From Caenorhabditis remanei (Eukaryota > Nematoda > Chromadorea > Rhabditida > Rhabditidae), in NCBI RefSeq assembly GCF_010183535.1, contig NC_071330.1, positions 2,895,717-2,959,716 of the forward strand: a stretch of 64,000 bases of DNA, written 5' to 3'. Every line of letters begins with the position of its first letter. Position 1 is the first letter of the stretch. Position numbers and translations under genes: made by a program. Shown here one piece after another: positions 30,794 to 42,247 of the stretch. Under the pieces are notes generated by a model, which had not been told where the DNA came from, searched no databases, and saw only the letters and a list, made by a program, of their open reading frames with translations.

Positions 30794-31192
30794 TTACACC
30801 ACCTTCCTCAACTTCAAACTCAACCGGACCGGATCTTTTGGTCTCATGATAACACCATTGCAATCTGGAATCAAATCCGGTTCTCCCTCAATTCTACTCA
30901 ACTCAAATTTCTCAATTAGTTTAACAATTGTAGTCTTGAATTCCATTTCAGCGAATCTCATTCCGACACAATATCTTGGTCCAATTCCAAATGGGATCCA
31001 TTTCAATTGATTGGATTCAGCGGATTCTAAGAAACGATCCGGGTCGAATTTATCTGGATTCTCCCAATTGGCTTTGTTACGGTGAACTGTGTTGGCTTGT
31101 ACTGTAACAAGACATCCTTTGGGGTAGAATTGATCATTGATGGTGATGTCGGAGAGGCAAGTACGGCTTATGAAACTGAAAGTATATAAAAA

Positions 31193-31227
<35 letters not shown>

Positions 31228-34200
31228 TTTAAAAAATCTACTTTGTTTGGAATGGGCGGCTCTATTCCAGTTTAGATGTCATTTGAAATCTCGAACGTCT
31301 CAAAAAAACACTTAGATGCCTCTTAAAACACTTAGACGTCCCTCAAAACATTTATATTTCCTTTGGGGTCCCAAAAATGCTCAAAAATGTTTAAACGTCA
31401 CAAAGTAAATTTGGACGTCCCAAAAAATATTTTAGCAAACTCTAGGTTTTTTTCCAGTATTCAAGGGATGTCTAAATTTTGGGACGTTTAAACGTTTTTA
31501 AGGACGTCTAAAGGTTTAAAATTTGAAAGGACGTTCTAATAAGAGCTTGAAAGGTCGTCTAAACTGGGATAAAGCTGAATCGTCTTGTAGTTGAAAAAGG
31601 TTTTTAAACAAAAAATAGAGAAAATCGGAGGGAAAAAGGTGAAAATTGGGTTTTCGTGGGCCAAAAAATGAAAAAAATTGTAGGAGCCTTAAACTCCCAT
31701 CGGTTAGTATTAGCTAACTGACAAAACAATGATTTTAACTAACAAATGTCCACTAGACAACAGACCACGCCCACTTGATCTACCAGTTTCTTCTTACTCA
31801 CTGAATAACAGGTGGGTAGTATCTTAGTGACTCCTTATACACGGCATCCAAGTATTTCATTTGATGAATTGAATCATAATCCAATCCATGTTTTGTTCTC
31901 TTCGTCTCTTCTATCTCTTCGTATAGTCTCTGTTGAACTTCTGGATATCTGGATAATAAATATGCACAATATGTCAATGCAGTGCTTGTTGTCTCATATC
32001 CAGCTAGAAGAAATGCGAAACAATTCTCAATTACTTCTTTCTTTGTCATTCCATTTGTTTTATCATCTTCTCGATCCAATAGAAGTTTCAAGAGGTCAAC
32101 ACTGTCAGATCCTTCACCGCCACGTCTTCTTTTGTAGCTGAAATCAGGTTGTTGGAATTTTGCCAAATGATTTGAAGAACTCACACATTATGCAATCCAC
32201 CAACCATTGGTAACTCTGCAGAAGCCAATCCAGTGAACCTGTACAGAAGTTTCCACAGCCACATTAGTTCCGGAATTATTACTAAAACGGATAAAAGTGG
32301 TGCCGTGTTCCCGAAGAAACTGAATCTACAGTACCGCTCAAAACGTTATCAACTTTGGTTGTTTCAGTGGAAAATGGCAAACTTTGACAGTGTATTTCGG
32401 TGTCACCTGGTTGTCTGGCAAATTTTATTTTAAATGGGTTAAAGAGAGCAATAAAAGCACTTTATTTTTGTAGTTGACCATTTTGTTGTAGGGACACTAC
32501 CATGAAAGTTACAGGTGATAAAAAAGCCATTTCTCCCTGAAACCGCCTAATTTCATTGCATATTAGCGACATTTTTGAGCTTTTCACTTTGACAACATGC
32601 AACTTTCATGGTAGTGTCCCTACATAAAATAATCAACTACAAAAATGACATGTCATTTTTGCTCTGTCCAATCTATACAAAATGAAAATTGTCGGACAAT
32701 TAGGTGACACCGAAATACCCTTTCAAAGTGGGTAATTTTCCACTAAAAACACTCACAGTTGAAAACCTTTTGAGAGGTGTCAAAGTTCCGTCGTTCCTGA
32801 AAAACTTACTACTTGTACCGATCAATGGATTCTGTCTCAAGTCAATATTAGTAATGAAATTCCTCGCCTCCACATAGAATACATCATTTCGATCCCTTTG
32901 ACAGTTACTGTCAATTGCAAACGCACATTTCCCGATGACGTCAAGAGTGAGACCTTGGAAATCGCTGGAAACATAAGTATTGAGATTTGATGCAACTGGA
33001 AATGAACTAACTCATAAATATCCCACTTCTCTCCACTCTCTGATTTCTCTTCCAGAATCTCCAATAACGTGCCAATCTTCGTATTCATCGTCTCATGCAT
33101 CGCCTTCATTTTTCCAGTTGAAAATATCGGAGCAATTGCAGATCGAACATGTTTCCAGCCGTCTGCATACGTGTTTTGCAGGAGGGATGCGTTCAGTTCT
33201 GAAACTGATTCATTTCGGCATACTTGGATGAAGCCTCCTCACTTGTCTCTCTGAAAATATCGACAACTCCACGATCGGAAAAATTGGAGAAATTCCTGAT
33301 GAACACTTCTTTGATATCTTCTTCGTTACACAAGAAAATGGACAACTGTTGACCAAAGAATATTCTGAAAATATTCCAGATATAGTTACAAGGGAACCCC
33401 AAGCACTTGCAAGTTTGAAATTTGATGAAACTTTGGTGGGAGGTCAAGGACCCCTCCAATAGAGTCTTCACAGTGAAGTGAGATTTTGGGAACAGTTGAG
33501 AAGCGATGAAATGAGGTTTACTGTGTTGAATCTGAGCCAAACTTTGAGAGCCCATAACTCGGACCAGAGTGTCGGGCGGATTCCAATATTTTGTGGGGGC
33601 TCTATTGGAGGGGTCCTTGACCTCCCACCAAAGTTTCATCAAATTCCAGACTTGCAAGTGCTTGGGGTTCCCTTGTTACGATAGGGTGAAGGTGTCTGAC
33701 TCACGCATATCTGTCTCCATACTTCTTCCTCATCTGCAAATGCCATTCCTGAGCATTGTTGTATCCCATACGAGTTGTCAAGCTCAAAACGTTGTATTGT
33801 TGAAATTTAGGCTCCGCTCCCAAAACATAACCGAAGGGATCGGCCCACACTTTTAAAGCAGTTTTAGCAGACTTGTGTGAAAAATGTGCCCTGGCTCCTG
33901 TTTTGGGAGCGGAGCCTAAAAATTGAGCAAAAAAGTATTATGTTTTCAATATAATTTCACCTGTGGGAGGGGCTTAATAGGCTCCTCTCATTTCGGCAAC
34001 AATTTATAAAAAAACAGAACTTTGTCTTTAATTTGCATAAAAGTTGATTAAAAATGGAATTTAACGGTGGTCCGAAAGAGTGTGCGGCAAATTGCGAAGG
34101 GGGCACAATATCAAAGGGTAAGTGCGCTCTATTGAAACATGTTATCTGCAAGGTTACGGTAGCGCTCGCCACAACAGCAACGCATAACCACAAAACTCAC

Positions 34201-34358
34201 TCAATAATATCCTTCAAATTCCCTAAAAACCAATGAGGTTCCGGCCCGTCCAACCCAATTTGGGCGCGAAGTTTCCATTTTTGTCTTCGATTATATATTG
34301 TGTGGATAAGTAACAATAGGGAAATCGCAAGTATGAAGGACAGGAAGATGAAAGCCAT
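30794..34358 (-). CDS. Cytochrome P450, CYP25-like (8 exons)
   Basis: Exons on the minus strand: 34358-34201, 33782-33705, 33364-33243, 33198-33012, 32964-32810, 32281-32185, 32137-31802 and 31175-30794; all phases fit and give 504 residues. The N-terminal signal anchor MAFIFLSFILAISLLLLIHT places it in the ER membrane. The I-helix is FLLAGYETTSTALTY, the K-helix ExxR lies in KESLRYYPP, and the haem loop is PFGIGPRYCVG with the axial Cys. The region around the GKMKAMHETM and DFQGLTLDVIGKCAFAIDSN motifs is typical of nematode clan-3 enzymes, closest in my memory to CYP25A. Substrate unknown; such enzymes oxidise xenobiotics or sterols. Every donor and acceptor is present; the exon 2 acceptor (TTTTGAG) is weak and lies next to a MITE. 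Confidence 0.9.
31197..31223. repeat. (TA)n microsatellite
   Basis: About 13 TA units in P450 intron 7. Confidence 0.9.
31263..31572. repeat. Inverted-repeat MITE in P450 intron 7
   Basis: Left ATTCCAGTTTAGATGTC and right GTCGTCTAAACTGGGAT mirror each other; the interior is full of TTAGACGTCCC / GGGACGTCTAAA motifs. Confidence 0.6.
32327..32779. repeat. Palindromic TACAGTACCG MITE, copy 2
   Basis: Starts TACAGTACCGCTCAAAACG; the right half mirrors it (TTTTCCACTAAAAACACTCA...). In P450 intron 5. Right tip degraded. Confidence 0.8.
33389..33675. mobile_element. MITE with 83-bp inverted termini in P450 intron 2
   Basis: CAAGGGAACCCCAAGCACTT at the left mirrors AAGTGCTTGGGGTTCCCTTG at the right, extending about 83 bp. 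TTA flanks both ends (33386-33388, 33676-33678). Confidence 0.85.
33805..33922. repeat. Short palindromic GGAGCGGAGCC repeat
   Basis: TTTAGGCTCCGCTCCCAAAAC and its mirror GTTTTGGGAGCGGAGCCTAA. Related GGGGCGGAGCCT motifs occur at 52812 and 54795-55160. Confidence 0.65.
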
Positions 34359-36398
34359 TCAGGGACACGATCGAAATTGTTTAGGAAAAAATGATGGAAC
34401 TTTGTAAGTGAAAACGGTACTTATACGGTAAAAAGGAAACGGTGATAAAAGAAGGAGGAGAGATAAAAAACGATGGGCGTAACGTTCTTTGATGGTCATC
34501 ATCTTGACATCATAACTTATCAAAACATAAATCAACGAAACGAACATTGAGATGGACGGTCACTTGTAGCCTCCAGTTTTGTTCTAGTGACGTATTTCCG
34601 ATGTATTCGTCGGTTATCTGATATGATTCGTGATGGTAACATTCTTTTCTCGAATACTTCAATTTCGTCTCTATCAAGCGGATATACAGGCCTGACTTGC
34701 ATGGTCGTAGTTCCAGAAAACTATCTTTTTTTTAAAGACATGAAAAACTTGATCTCAACCGAGGCATTTGAAAATTTTTTTGAATTCTTCACTTGATTCT
34801 ATTACCATGACACGCGTCTTACAACCTCGAAAACCTCTTGAGAAATTTCTCATTTCCTCTGATTCTCTAAATTCTCACGCAATTTTCTTTGGTTTCGGTA
34901 GAGCGCGGTTGTAAGAAGCGTGTCGTGATTATATGACTGAAACTTTGATGGTTGATTAAGGATTTTCTGAAAAGACGTTTCTGAAATTTTGAGAGAAAGA
35001 CAAAGATTTAGTTCAGATATTTGAAAATGTCAGTTCTCCTCGAAGACCCATGACCCTCATTAATCTCTCCCCCTTATCCGATAACTTTTTCTCTTTTATT
35101 CTCCCCATTTGGAATGCCATTGTTGCCAATGTTAATAGTTTCCTCTCACCCACCCAGTTTGAATCTTTCCTTGACACTGCCATCACCCGGTTTTAATTTT
35201 TTTACTTTTCCTGGTCTTTTCGTTAAATATATTTCTTTCTTTTTCCTTTATTTAGCCTTTGTTACGTTTTTATCTTCCCCCGTGCCATTATGTCTGTATT
35301 TTCAACCTTCCACTTTTTTTTTTCTTCTTTCCCTCGATTCTACATTGTTTGTCCCCCTCTATTTATTACTCGAAACTGTCTCGTGAGGGACCGTTTCCAG
35401 TCTTTTGTATCTATTTCTTTTTCCTTTAGTCCCAATAAATATATATATATACAATGAAACTCAAAATTTTCAAAGACTCGTTTTCAGATCATTCTCTACC
35501 CATCCTGAAAGTTTCAGCCAAAAAGACCTATTCATGATGTTGACCTCGCCCGATCCGGATTATGGCATTTTTCCGACTGCACAGCGGCATGTGATTATAA
35601 ATTTGATTCCTGTTTTGCAAGGCTGTCGTACGGCCGGCCGCGGCCCGCGGCTTTCAGGGCCGCCGAGGTCGCGGATTAACCAAATGGGCTGAATTTTTGC
35701 ATATTCTTTTGGTCCTCTACAAGGCCGCCTGAAGAAGCGAAAATTTTCCATGGCTGAGAACTGAGATATAAAATTGCCCCACCGACTTTTTGACAGCCTT
35801 GCTGTTTTGTCAGGGATTGACCAAGAAATTATTGAATTGCACCATTACAGATTTTTGTGAGTTCAAAACACATTAGACGAGTTAATAACCCACAAGTTCA
35901 ACTTTGATTTTGCGATGTTTGTCCACCTCTTCATATCCCGACCATTCGAACTCTTATCTTCTTTTTTCTTTATTTTTGATGAAGATTTTTAAAGATGCAT
36001 CATTTGTATCAAAAAACAGGTTTAACCAAGGCTTCGCGATGTTTGAACACTTTCTCTTCTTGTCACAATTCGAACACATACATTTCTTTTTCCCTGAATT
36101 TCTTCTTACCTAAATAACTTATCAATTGATCAACACAAATCACAAAATATCCATTTCACTCTGTTGAACACAATGATTCCATAGTTGGGCGGCGCGGTAG
36201 CAATTTTCATTTTTGTGATTTGATCAGTTTATTTCCAGATCTCCATTTTTTAAATAAATTAACACAAACCGACTTCAGAAATAAACTGTTGGAGTTAAGA
36301 CAAGAACAATCGGCTAATTTCTTCGAGCTTTTCTACACTCAACTTTTCACAAGACTTATTTTGAATGAAAATGTGTTTATTGAATCATAAACAACGGA
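34359..36398. other. 2-kb region without a recognised gene
   Basis: Contains a GCGCTCTACCG palindrome (34800-34930), a pyrimidine-rich stretch (35060-35400), a (TA)n run at 35439-35451 and a GCCGGCCGCGGCCCGCGGC patch at 35632-35650. An open frame at 34587-34796 (69 residues) is unrecognised. Confidence 0.4.
34798..34932. repeat. GCGCTCTACCG palindromic repeat
   Basis: Left ACCATGACACGCGTCTTACA and right GTAGAGCGCGGTTGTAAGAAGCGTGTCGTG; same family as copies at 42855, 46571, 50992, 52999 and 57253. Confidence 0.7.
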
Positions 36399-36704
36399 TT
36401 AGACAAGGTTATTGTAGAGCTTGTTGCATCCACTGACCTTGAATTCTTGGGTCTTTGCTGGACTGGTTTTAAGACAGCAACGGTATCCATTTCCAGTCAT
36501 ACAGGCTCCATCATAGACAGCAGCACAGTTATGGACACAGAGATTGTAGCAGGTCTGGTTGGTTTGAGTGGCGAAACTGATCCATGGAGAGCAGTTGTCA
36601 TAAGATGCTGCACCGTTGACAGAGGAACAGTAGTTCTGACAGATGGCCAAGGTAACTGCAGAGACAGTGGAGAAGAGGGCGAGGGAGATGAAGAGACGGA
36701 ACAT
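36399..36704 (-). CDS. Cys-rich secreted protein, copy A (101 aa)
   Basis: MFRLFISLALFSTVSA is a clear signal peptide. The mature part has ten cysteines, including CxxxC pairs and a CC, and an NQT glycosylation site. ATG follows a CATTTCCAG acceptor; a short upstream exon ends ATG|GTAAGT about 50 bp away, so the 5' UTR or first codon is spliced. AATAAA-type poly(A) signal downstream. No family recognised; size and Cys density suggest an extracellular disulfide-rich effector or structural peptide. Identical at protein level to copy B and one residue different from copy C. The opposite strand is also open (36447-36860), but this simply follows the codon pattern. Confidence 0.8.
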   Translation of the reverse strand: MFRLFISLALFSTVSAVTLAICQNYCSSVNGAASYDNCSPWISFATQTNQTCYNLCVHNCAAVYDGACMTGNGYRCCLKTSPAKTQEFKVSGCNKLYNNLV

Positions 36705-36939
36705 CTGGAAATGATTGAAATGTCTGAACGCAGAGAGTCAGTGGGAACTTACCATGATGAATATGGTCAGTGGGAACTGATGAGGATTCCATCCATGGGC
36801 TCCGTTTTATGCGGATCCAAATGCTCTACGAGATACTTTCATATTGGATTCTATTGTTAAAACATCAGGTTCAAAATGTTTCTGAATCATCCTCTGGTTT
36901 ATTGAAACACTATCAAAATAGGACAATATTTTAAAAAAT

Positions 36940-37460
36940 GTGTGTGGGTGTAACATCTATTGTGATGATGACAAAGAATTTGTAGAAATATGAGTGGGAG
37001 TTGGTCCTATTGGATCTACTTTTTCACTGACGCCACCCCCGTTTTCCACGCAGAAGCCTGAATAACGCGTATTGTTATTTGTAAATTTCAATATCTGTAT
37101 CCGTGGTCCACCTATGACCATGTCAATTTCAGCTTGTATCATATTTTCTTGGAATATAATATATTTCGGAAAACAGACAAGAAACTGTGCGCATGCAACA
37201 ACATCTGGAATATACATAGAAGACATGATCAAAAAATGGGAAGAAGCTTTTTTTTAAATGAAAAACGGCAATTAATGAAAATTACAACTGATAGTGAGCA
37301 TTAATAATTTTGGTCTTGAAGAGAAAAATTTGACCTCGTTTTACCAGAATACCAGAATTTGCGGGTAAAAACTGAATATATATTTGGAATCAGTGTGTTC
37401 ACATCTTTCCAGTGAAGTTCAACACGTCTTATATGTCCACTGTGAATCAATGACCCTCCC
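36940..37460 (-). repeat. Duplicated 5' flank of the Cys-rich gene, unit A
   Basis: Contains the GTAGATCCAATAGGACCAAC and CAGGCTTCTGCGTGGAAAAC segments shared with 38000-38110, 39200-39310 and 40680-41060. A 91-codon open frame (37232-36957) is conserved in unit C (40794-41084) but broken in unit B. Confidence 0.65.
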
Positions 37461-38160
37461 TAGGGAGAGATTTTGTTACCTGAAATATTCTGTTGAAAAT
37501 GACACGGATTTGAGATGATGGCACCGTGTGACATTGTATTTCATTAAATAACAATTTTCAAGGATTGTAGAACAAAACTAGAACTTTAATTTTGTAGTTG
37601 ACATCTTTCTTGTACGGCCGCTTAGTAAAGAGTTGCAGATCATTAAACTGATTTCCTTCGTCAAAATTTCTTAATTTCCAAAAACAAATGGAAAATTGGA
37701 GCAATGTGCACCAGGAGGCACCGTCTAAACGCTTGTAGTTTTTCTTAAGCCTCAACTTTCTTCATTTTTATGGGTGTTGTTAGTCCGTCTTCATCAAATT
37801 TCCAATGATCCTTTTATTTCTATATTGTAGACATCTGCATCAGAACTCTATGAAAAAACATCGGTGGCTCCAGTGAAACATTCATGCAGCTTTTTACAAA
37901 ACACCAGTCCTTCATAATCCAAGGAACTGTATGATGAGCTGAAACAGTTGGACCAAGGATTCAGAAATATTTTCAACCTGATATTTTATGATTCAACATT
38001 CAGGCTTTTGCTTGGAAAACTGGGGTGGTTTCAGTGAAAGAGTAGATCCAATGGGACCAACTCCCACTCAAATTTCCACAAATCCTTTGTCATCAACACA
38101 ATAGATGGTACACCCACACAACTTTTTGAATATTATACAATTTTGATAGTGTTTCAATAA
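37461..38160. other. Duplicated non-coding sequence
   Basis: Pieces of the palindromic MITE family (TGTAGTTGACATCTTTCTTGTACGG, 37595-37620) and of the Cys-gene flank (38005-38150). No gene. Confidence 0.45.
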
Positions 38161-38580
38161 ACCAGAGGTCTCAGAAACATATTTCTCTCTCGTACTACCC
38201 CATCACCAGGACTGCCTACATTGGCACCTTCTCCACCACTCACCCAACCAGCTTCAACTCCCGGAGTCCCGGATGTTGCTCTTCCAACTGGAACTCCTCC
38301 CCCTTTGTTTAATTTCCCTTTGCTCACTACACAATTTCCAATGATACCTGCGGACCCCACCGATTTCCAGCTGCAGTTCCAGTATCTACAGAATCAGATG
38401 ATGCTTCAGAATCTTCTTTATCTAAATAAGGCTAGGGGTGCTCATAATCCTAAATAAAAATTTGGAGTTTTTCTCTTTTCCGATGATGTTTCATTAACTT
38501 GTCATTCTTTATCTTCCTGTCATTGTTATTATAACAATAATCTGTTCATCTGAAAGTTTCTTTCAATAATTTTTTTTTAA
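38161..38580 (+). pseudogene. 3' fragment of the REF-1-type bHLH gene
   Basis: Starts abruptly with sequence equal to 44180 onward (TCTCTCGTACTACCCCATCACCAGGACTG). The frame 38221-38457 reads APSPPLTQPASTPGVPDVAL and ends close to LQFQYLQNQMMLQNLL, the C-terminal tail of the protein at 43624-44411. The bHLH domains are missing. The 3' UTR is also similar. A truncated duplicate, now wedged between two Cys-rich gene units. Confidence 0.8.
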
Positions 38581-38644
38581 ACGTTCAGCTTTTCAGAAGA
38601 AACTTTTGGAATGAAAATATCTTTATTGAATCATAAACAACGGA

Positions 38645-38950
38645 TTAGACAAGGTTATTGTAGAGCTTGTTGCATCCACTGACCTTGAATTCTTGGGTCT
38701 TTGCTGGAGAGGTTTTAAGACAGCAACGGTATCCATTTCCAGTCATACAGGCTCCATCATAGACAGCAGCACAGTTATGGACACAGAGATTGTAGCAGGT
38801 CTGGTTGGTTTGAGTGGCGAAACTGATCCATGGAGAGCAGTTGTCATAAGATGCTGCACCGTTGACAGAGGAACAGTAGTTCTGACAGATGGCCAAGGTA
38901 ACTGCAGAGACAGTGGAGAAGAGGGCGAGGGAGATGAAGAGACGGAACAT
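38645..38950 (-). CDS. Cys-rich secreted protein, copy B (101 aa)
   Basis: Same protein as copy A. Upstream, a TATAAAAC stretch (reverse complement at about 39053-39060) lies roughly 50-60 bp before the small 5' exon, where copies A and C have GCATAAAAC. The frame is intact and the signal peptide is kept. The surrounding 1 kb is a direct repeat of unit A. Confidence 0.8.
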   Translation of the reverse strand: MFRLFISLALFSTVSAVTLAICQNYCSSVNGAASYDNCSPWISFATQTNQTCYNLCVHNCAAVYDGACMTGNGYRCCLKTSPAKTQEFKVSGCNKLYNNLV

Positions 38951-39648
38951 CTGGAAATGATTGGAATATCTGAAAGCAGAGAGTCAGTGGGAACTTACCA
39001 TGATGAATATGGTCAGTGGGAACTGATGAGGATTCCATCCATGGGCTCCGTTTTATACGGATCCAAATGCTCTGCGGGATACTTTCATATTGGATACTAT
39101 TGTTAAAACATCGGGTTCAAAATGTTTCTGAATCATCCTCTGGTTTATTGAAACACTATCAAAATTGGACAATATTCAAAAAGTTGTGTGGGTGCTCCAT
39201 CTATTGTGTTGATGACAAAGAATTTGTAGAAATATGAGTGGGAGTTGGTCCTATTGGATCTACTCTTTCACTGAAACCACCACCGTTTTCCACGCAGAAG
39301 CCTGAATAGCGTGTGTTGTCATTTGCATAAGATCAGGTTCAAAATCGCATGGTCCAACTATGACCACCTCAATTTCAGCTCATTCTCACATTTTTTTGGA
39401 ATTTAATATGCTTCGAAGAACAGACAGGAAACTGTGCACATGCAACAGCATCTGGAACATGGCAAGCATAAAAAAAACGGCGATTAATTGATATTAAAAC
39501 TGTGCATTTACAATTTTAGCCTTGAAGAACTAACAATTTGACAAACAAGTTCTTAGCTCAAACATTCACCTCGTATTCTGTGAATGGTTTTGCAGACAAA
39601 AATTAAATATACATTTGGAATCAGTGTGTTTTCAGCTTCCCGTTTTAA

Positions 39649-40111
39649 TACCGTAAAAACTGTATTTGAGTTGCCCCTCAATTTGAAGTGCCCCTCTAAT
39701 AGTGGTGCCCACCGACAGACCCTTTGAACAATAGAGGTGCACCCTTTAATTGAGGTGCCCCTCTAATACAGTTGCCCTCCAGCGATTTTCACTTTTGTCT
39801 AATATTATCATTATCTGACTCCGAACTGTTTTCTCACTACATTATTTCAGCGATTTTGTTGTTAAAAACGTAGTTTGCTATAAAAAATCAGGATTTTTTC
39901 CGTTTTTTACGTAGAATTTCGATGAATTCGGCATAAAAAACAAATGAAATCGAACAAATTCAAAAAATAGTTGGGTATCGAGGTCGGGCGAATTCGTCGA
40001 CGAAAAATAGAAGTGCACCCTCTATTTGAATTGCCCCTCTAATTGAGTTGCACTCCGATGGACCCTTTGAACAATAGAGTTGCATGCACCTCAAATACAG
40101 TTTTTACGGTA
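39649..40111. mobile_element. Mariner-like MITE with TACCGTAAAAACTG termini, copy 1
   Basis: TACCGTAAAAACTGTATTTG at the left mirrors CAAATACAGTTTTTACGGTA at the right; ends include TA, fitting a TA duplication. Interior has GGTGCCCCTCTAATA-type repeats near both ends. Related to 63064-63455. Confidence 0.8.
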
Positions 40112-41150
40112 TCTCCTGTTGAAAATGACAGCGTTTTGAAACAATGGCACGGTGTGACATTTAACTCATGAAATAATCATTTTTATGGATTTCAGATCTG
40201 GTGCGGTCACTTAGTAAAGACTTGCAGATCAGCAAACTTTCTTAATTCCCAATACGTTTGGTTGGCAGTAGTTCTGTTTTGAATGCTTGTAGAAAACTAC
40301 GAAAATGAACTTCTACTTCGAACTGCATGTTCCAAAAACGAATGACAATTTGAAGCAATGAGTAACACCAGACAACGTCTAAACCTTTGTAGTTTTCAAA
40401 AGAAAACTTCGAGTTTCCCAATTTTTACAGATGTTGTTAGTCCATTTCCACGAATTCTCCAATTATCATTTTATTACATCTTCTTTAGAATTCTGTGAGA
40501 AAACAGGGTGGCTCCAGTGAAACATTCTGTCCGACTGGGTGTACAATAGGACCAACTCCCGTTCGTCTTGTTACAAAACATCAGTTTTGCGTACTCGAAA
40601 GAAATGTATTATGGGCTAACATAGTTGCACAATGGATTCAGAAAAGTTTTGAACCTGATGATTTATTATTCAACATTCAGGCTTCTGCTTGTAAAACGGG
40701 GGGTGGTTTCAGTAGATTCAATGGGATTGTTAGTTCTTCAAGACTAAAATCTTAAATGATTTCAATTAATCGCCGTTTTTTTTCATACTTGCTATGCTTT
40801 TTCATACAGATGTTGTTGCATGCGCACAGTTTCCTGTCTGTTTTCCGAAATATATTATATTCCAAGAAAATATGATACAAGCTGAAATTGACATGGTCAT
40901 AGGTGGACCACGGATACATTTATTGAAATTTACAAATAACAATACGCGTTATTCAGGCTTCTGCGTGGAAAACGGGGGTGGCGTCAGTGAAAGAGTAGAT
41001 CCAATAGGACCAACTCCCACTCATATTTCTACAAATTCTTTTGTCATCATCACAATAGATGTTACACCCACACACATTTTTTAAAATATTGTCCTATTTT
41101 GATAGTGTTTCAATAAACCAGAGGATGATTCAGAAACATTTTGAACCTGA
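40112..41150 (+). repeat. Duplicated 5' flank of the Cys-rich gene, unit C (inverted)
   Basis: Reverse orientation of the flank at 36900-37250. Holds the open frame 40794-41084 (PKYIIFQENMIQAEIDMVIG), nearly identical to its counterpart in unit A. Confidence 0.65.
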
Positions 41151-41310
41151 TGTTTTAACAATAGAATCCAATATGAAAGTATCCCGCAGAGCATTTGGAT
41201 CCGCATAAAACGGAGCCCATGGATAGAATCCTCATCAGTTCCCACTGACCATACTCATCATGGTAAGTTCCCACTGACTCTCTGCTTTCAGACATTCCAA
41301 TCATTTCCAG

Positions 41311-41616
41311 ATGTTCCGTCTCTTCATCTCCCTCGCCCTCTTCTCCACTGTCTCTGCAGTTACCTTGGCCATCTGTCAGCACTACTGTTCCTCTGTCAAC
41401 GGTGCAGCATCTTATGACAACTGCTCTCCATGGATCAGTTTCGCCACTCAAACCAACCAGACCTGCTACAATCTCTGTGTCCATAACTGTGCTGCTGTCT
41501 ATGATGGAGCCTGTATGACTGGAAATGGATACCGTTGCTGTCTTAAAACCAGTCCAGCAAAGACCCAAGAATTCAAGGTCAGTGGATGCAACAAGCTCTA
41601 CAATAACCTCGTCTAA
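41311..41616 (+). CDS. Cys-rich secreted protein, copy C (101 aa, inverted)
   Basis: Differs from copies A and B by a single His for Asn (CQHYC). A short leader exon ends at CATCATG|GTAAGT (about 41263) and a 47-bp intron ends TTTCCAG just before the ATG. AATAAA at about 41634. The near identity of three copies, one inverted, indicates very recent amplification or gene conversion. Confidence 0.8.
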   Translation: MFRLFISLALFSTVSAVTLAICQHYCSSVNGAASYDNCSPWISFATQTNQTCYNLCVHNCAAVYDGACMTGNGYRCCLKTSPAKTQEFKVSGCNKLYNNLV

Positions 41617-41659
41617 TCCGTTGTTTATGATTCAATAAACACATTTTAATTCAAAATAA

Positions 41660-42247
41660 GTCTTGTGAAGAGTTGAATGTACAATTTACAGGGGGAGAAC
41701 ATGGGAATCAGTGTACAGGGTTGCGCAGAATTACCCGCCCAAGCAATAAGTGCTATATATATATAAAAGTAAAAGTCAGAAAACCATGGGAATGAACAAA
41801 AAGTTTATTCATGATCATGACACCAATTATCAGCTAATCTTGTTCCATTCGACCTCCTCTCTTTTCGATGACAGCACGAAGACTTCTGGGGGTAGGCGTC
41901 AATGATTGCACGCAGGTAATCTGGGGACTCGGATTTCAAGCTTAATCCTTGTATCTCATGATGGAATAAAGCTTTTCCTAAAAACTATTTTTTACACCTA
42001 TGTAACAAATGGAGATGTAATCGATAATAAAGTGGTCTACAAGCTCCCGTTTGGTCTACATGCCGAAACGGGAAATCTACTTTGTAGGAAGAGCGGCGGC
42101 GCCATTTACCTAAAACAAAACCGATTGATCTGAATTTTGGCAGAATGATAAAAAAACCTCAAAAATTAACAAAAATTAAAATAATACGTGCACCAGAATT
42201 GGGTTACTAGCCTCGTTAAACTTTTTTTCGGGTAATTTTGCAAAAAA
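41660..42247. other. No gene recognised
   Basis: Contains GGGGGAGAACATGGGAATC (41692) related to the termini of the element at 42250-43400 and a (TA)n run at 41754-41764. Open frame 41906-42133 is unsupported. Confidence 0.4.

Noticed and set aside
34587..34796. 69-codon open frame upstream of the P450 gene
   Set aside because: No recognisable domain or splice partner; could be real but cannot be supported.
36447..36860. 137-codon open frame antisense to Cys-rich copy A, also present for copies B and C
   Set aside because: It is the mirror of a real coding sequence with biased codons, and its conservation follows from the near identity of the copies. The sense frame has a signal peptide and Cys pattern.
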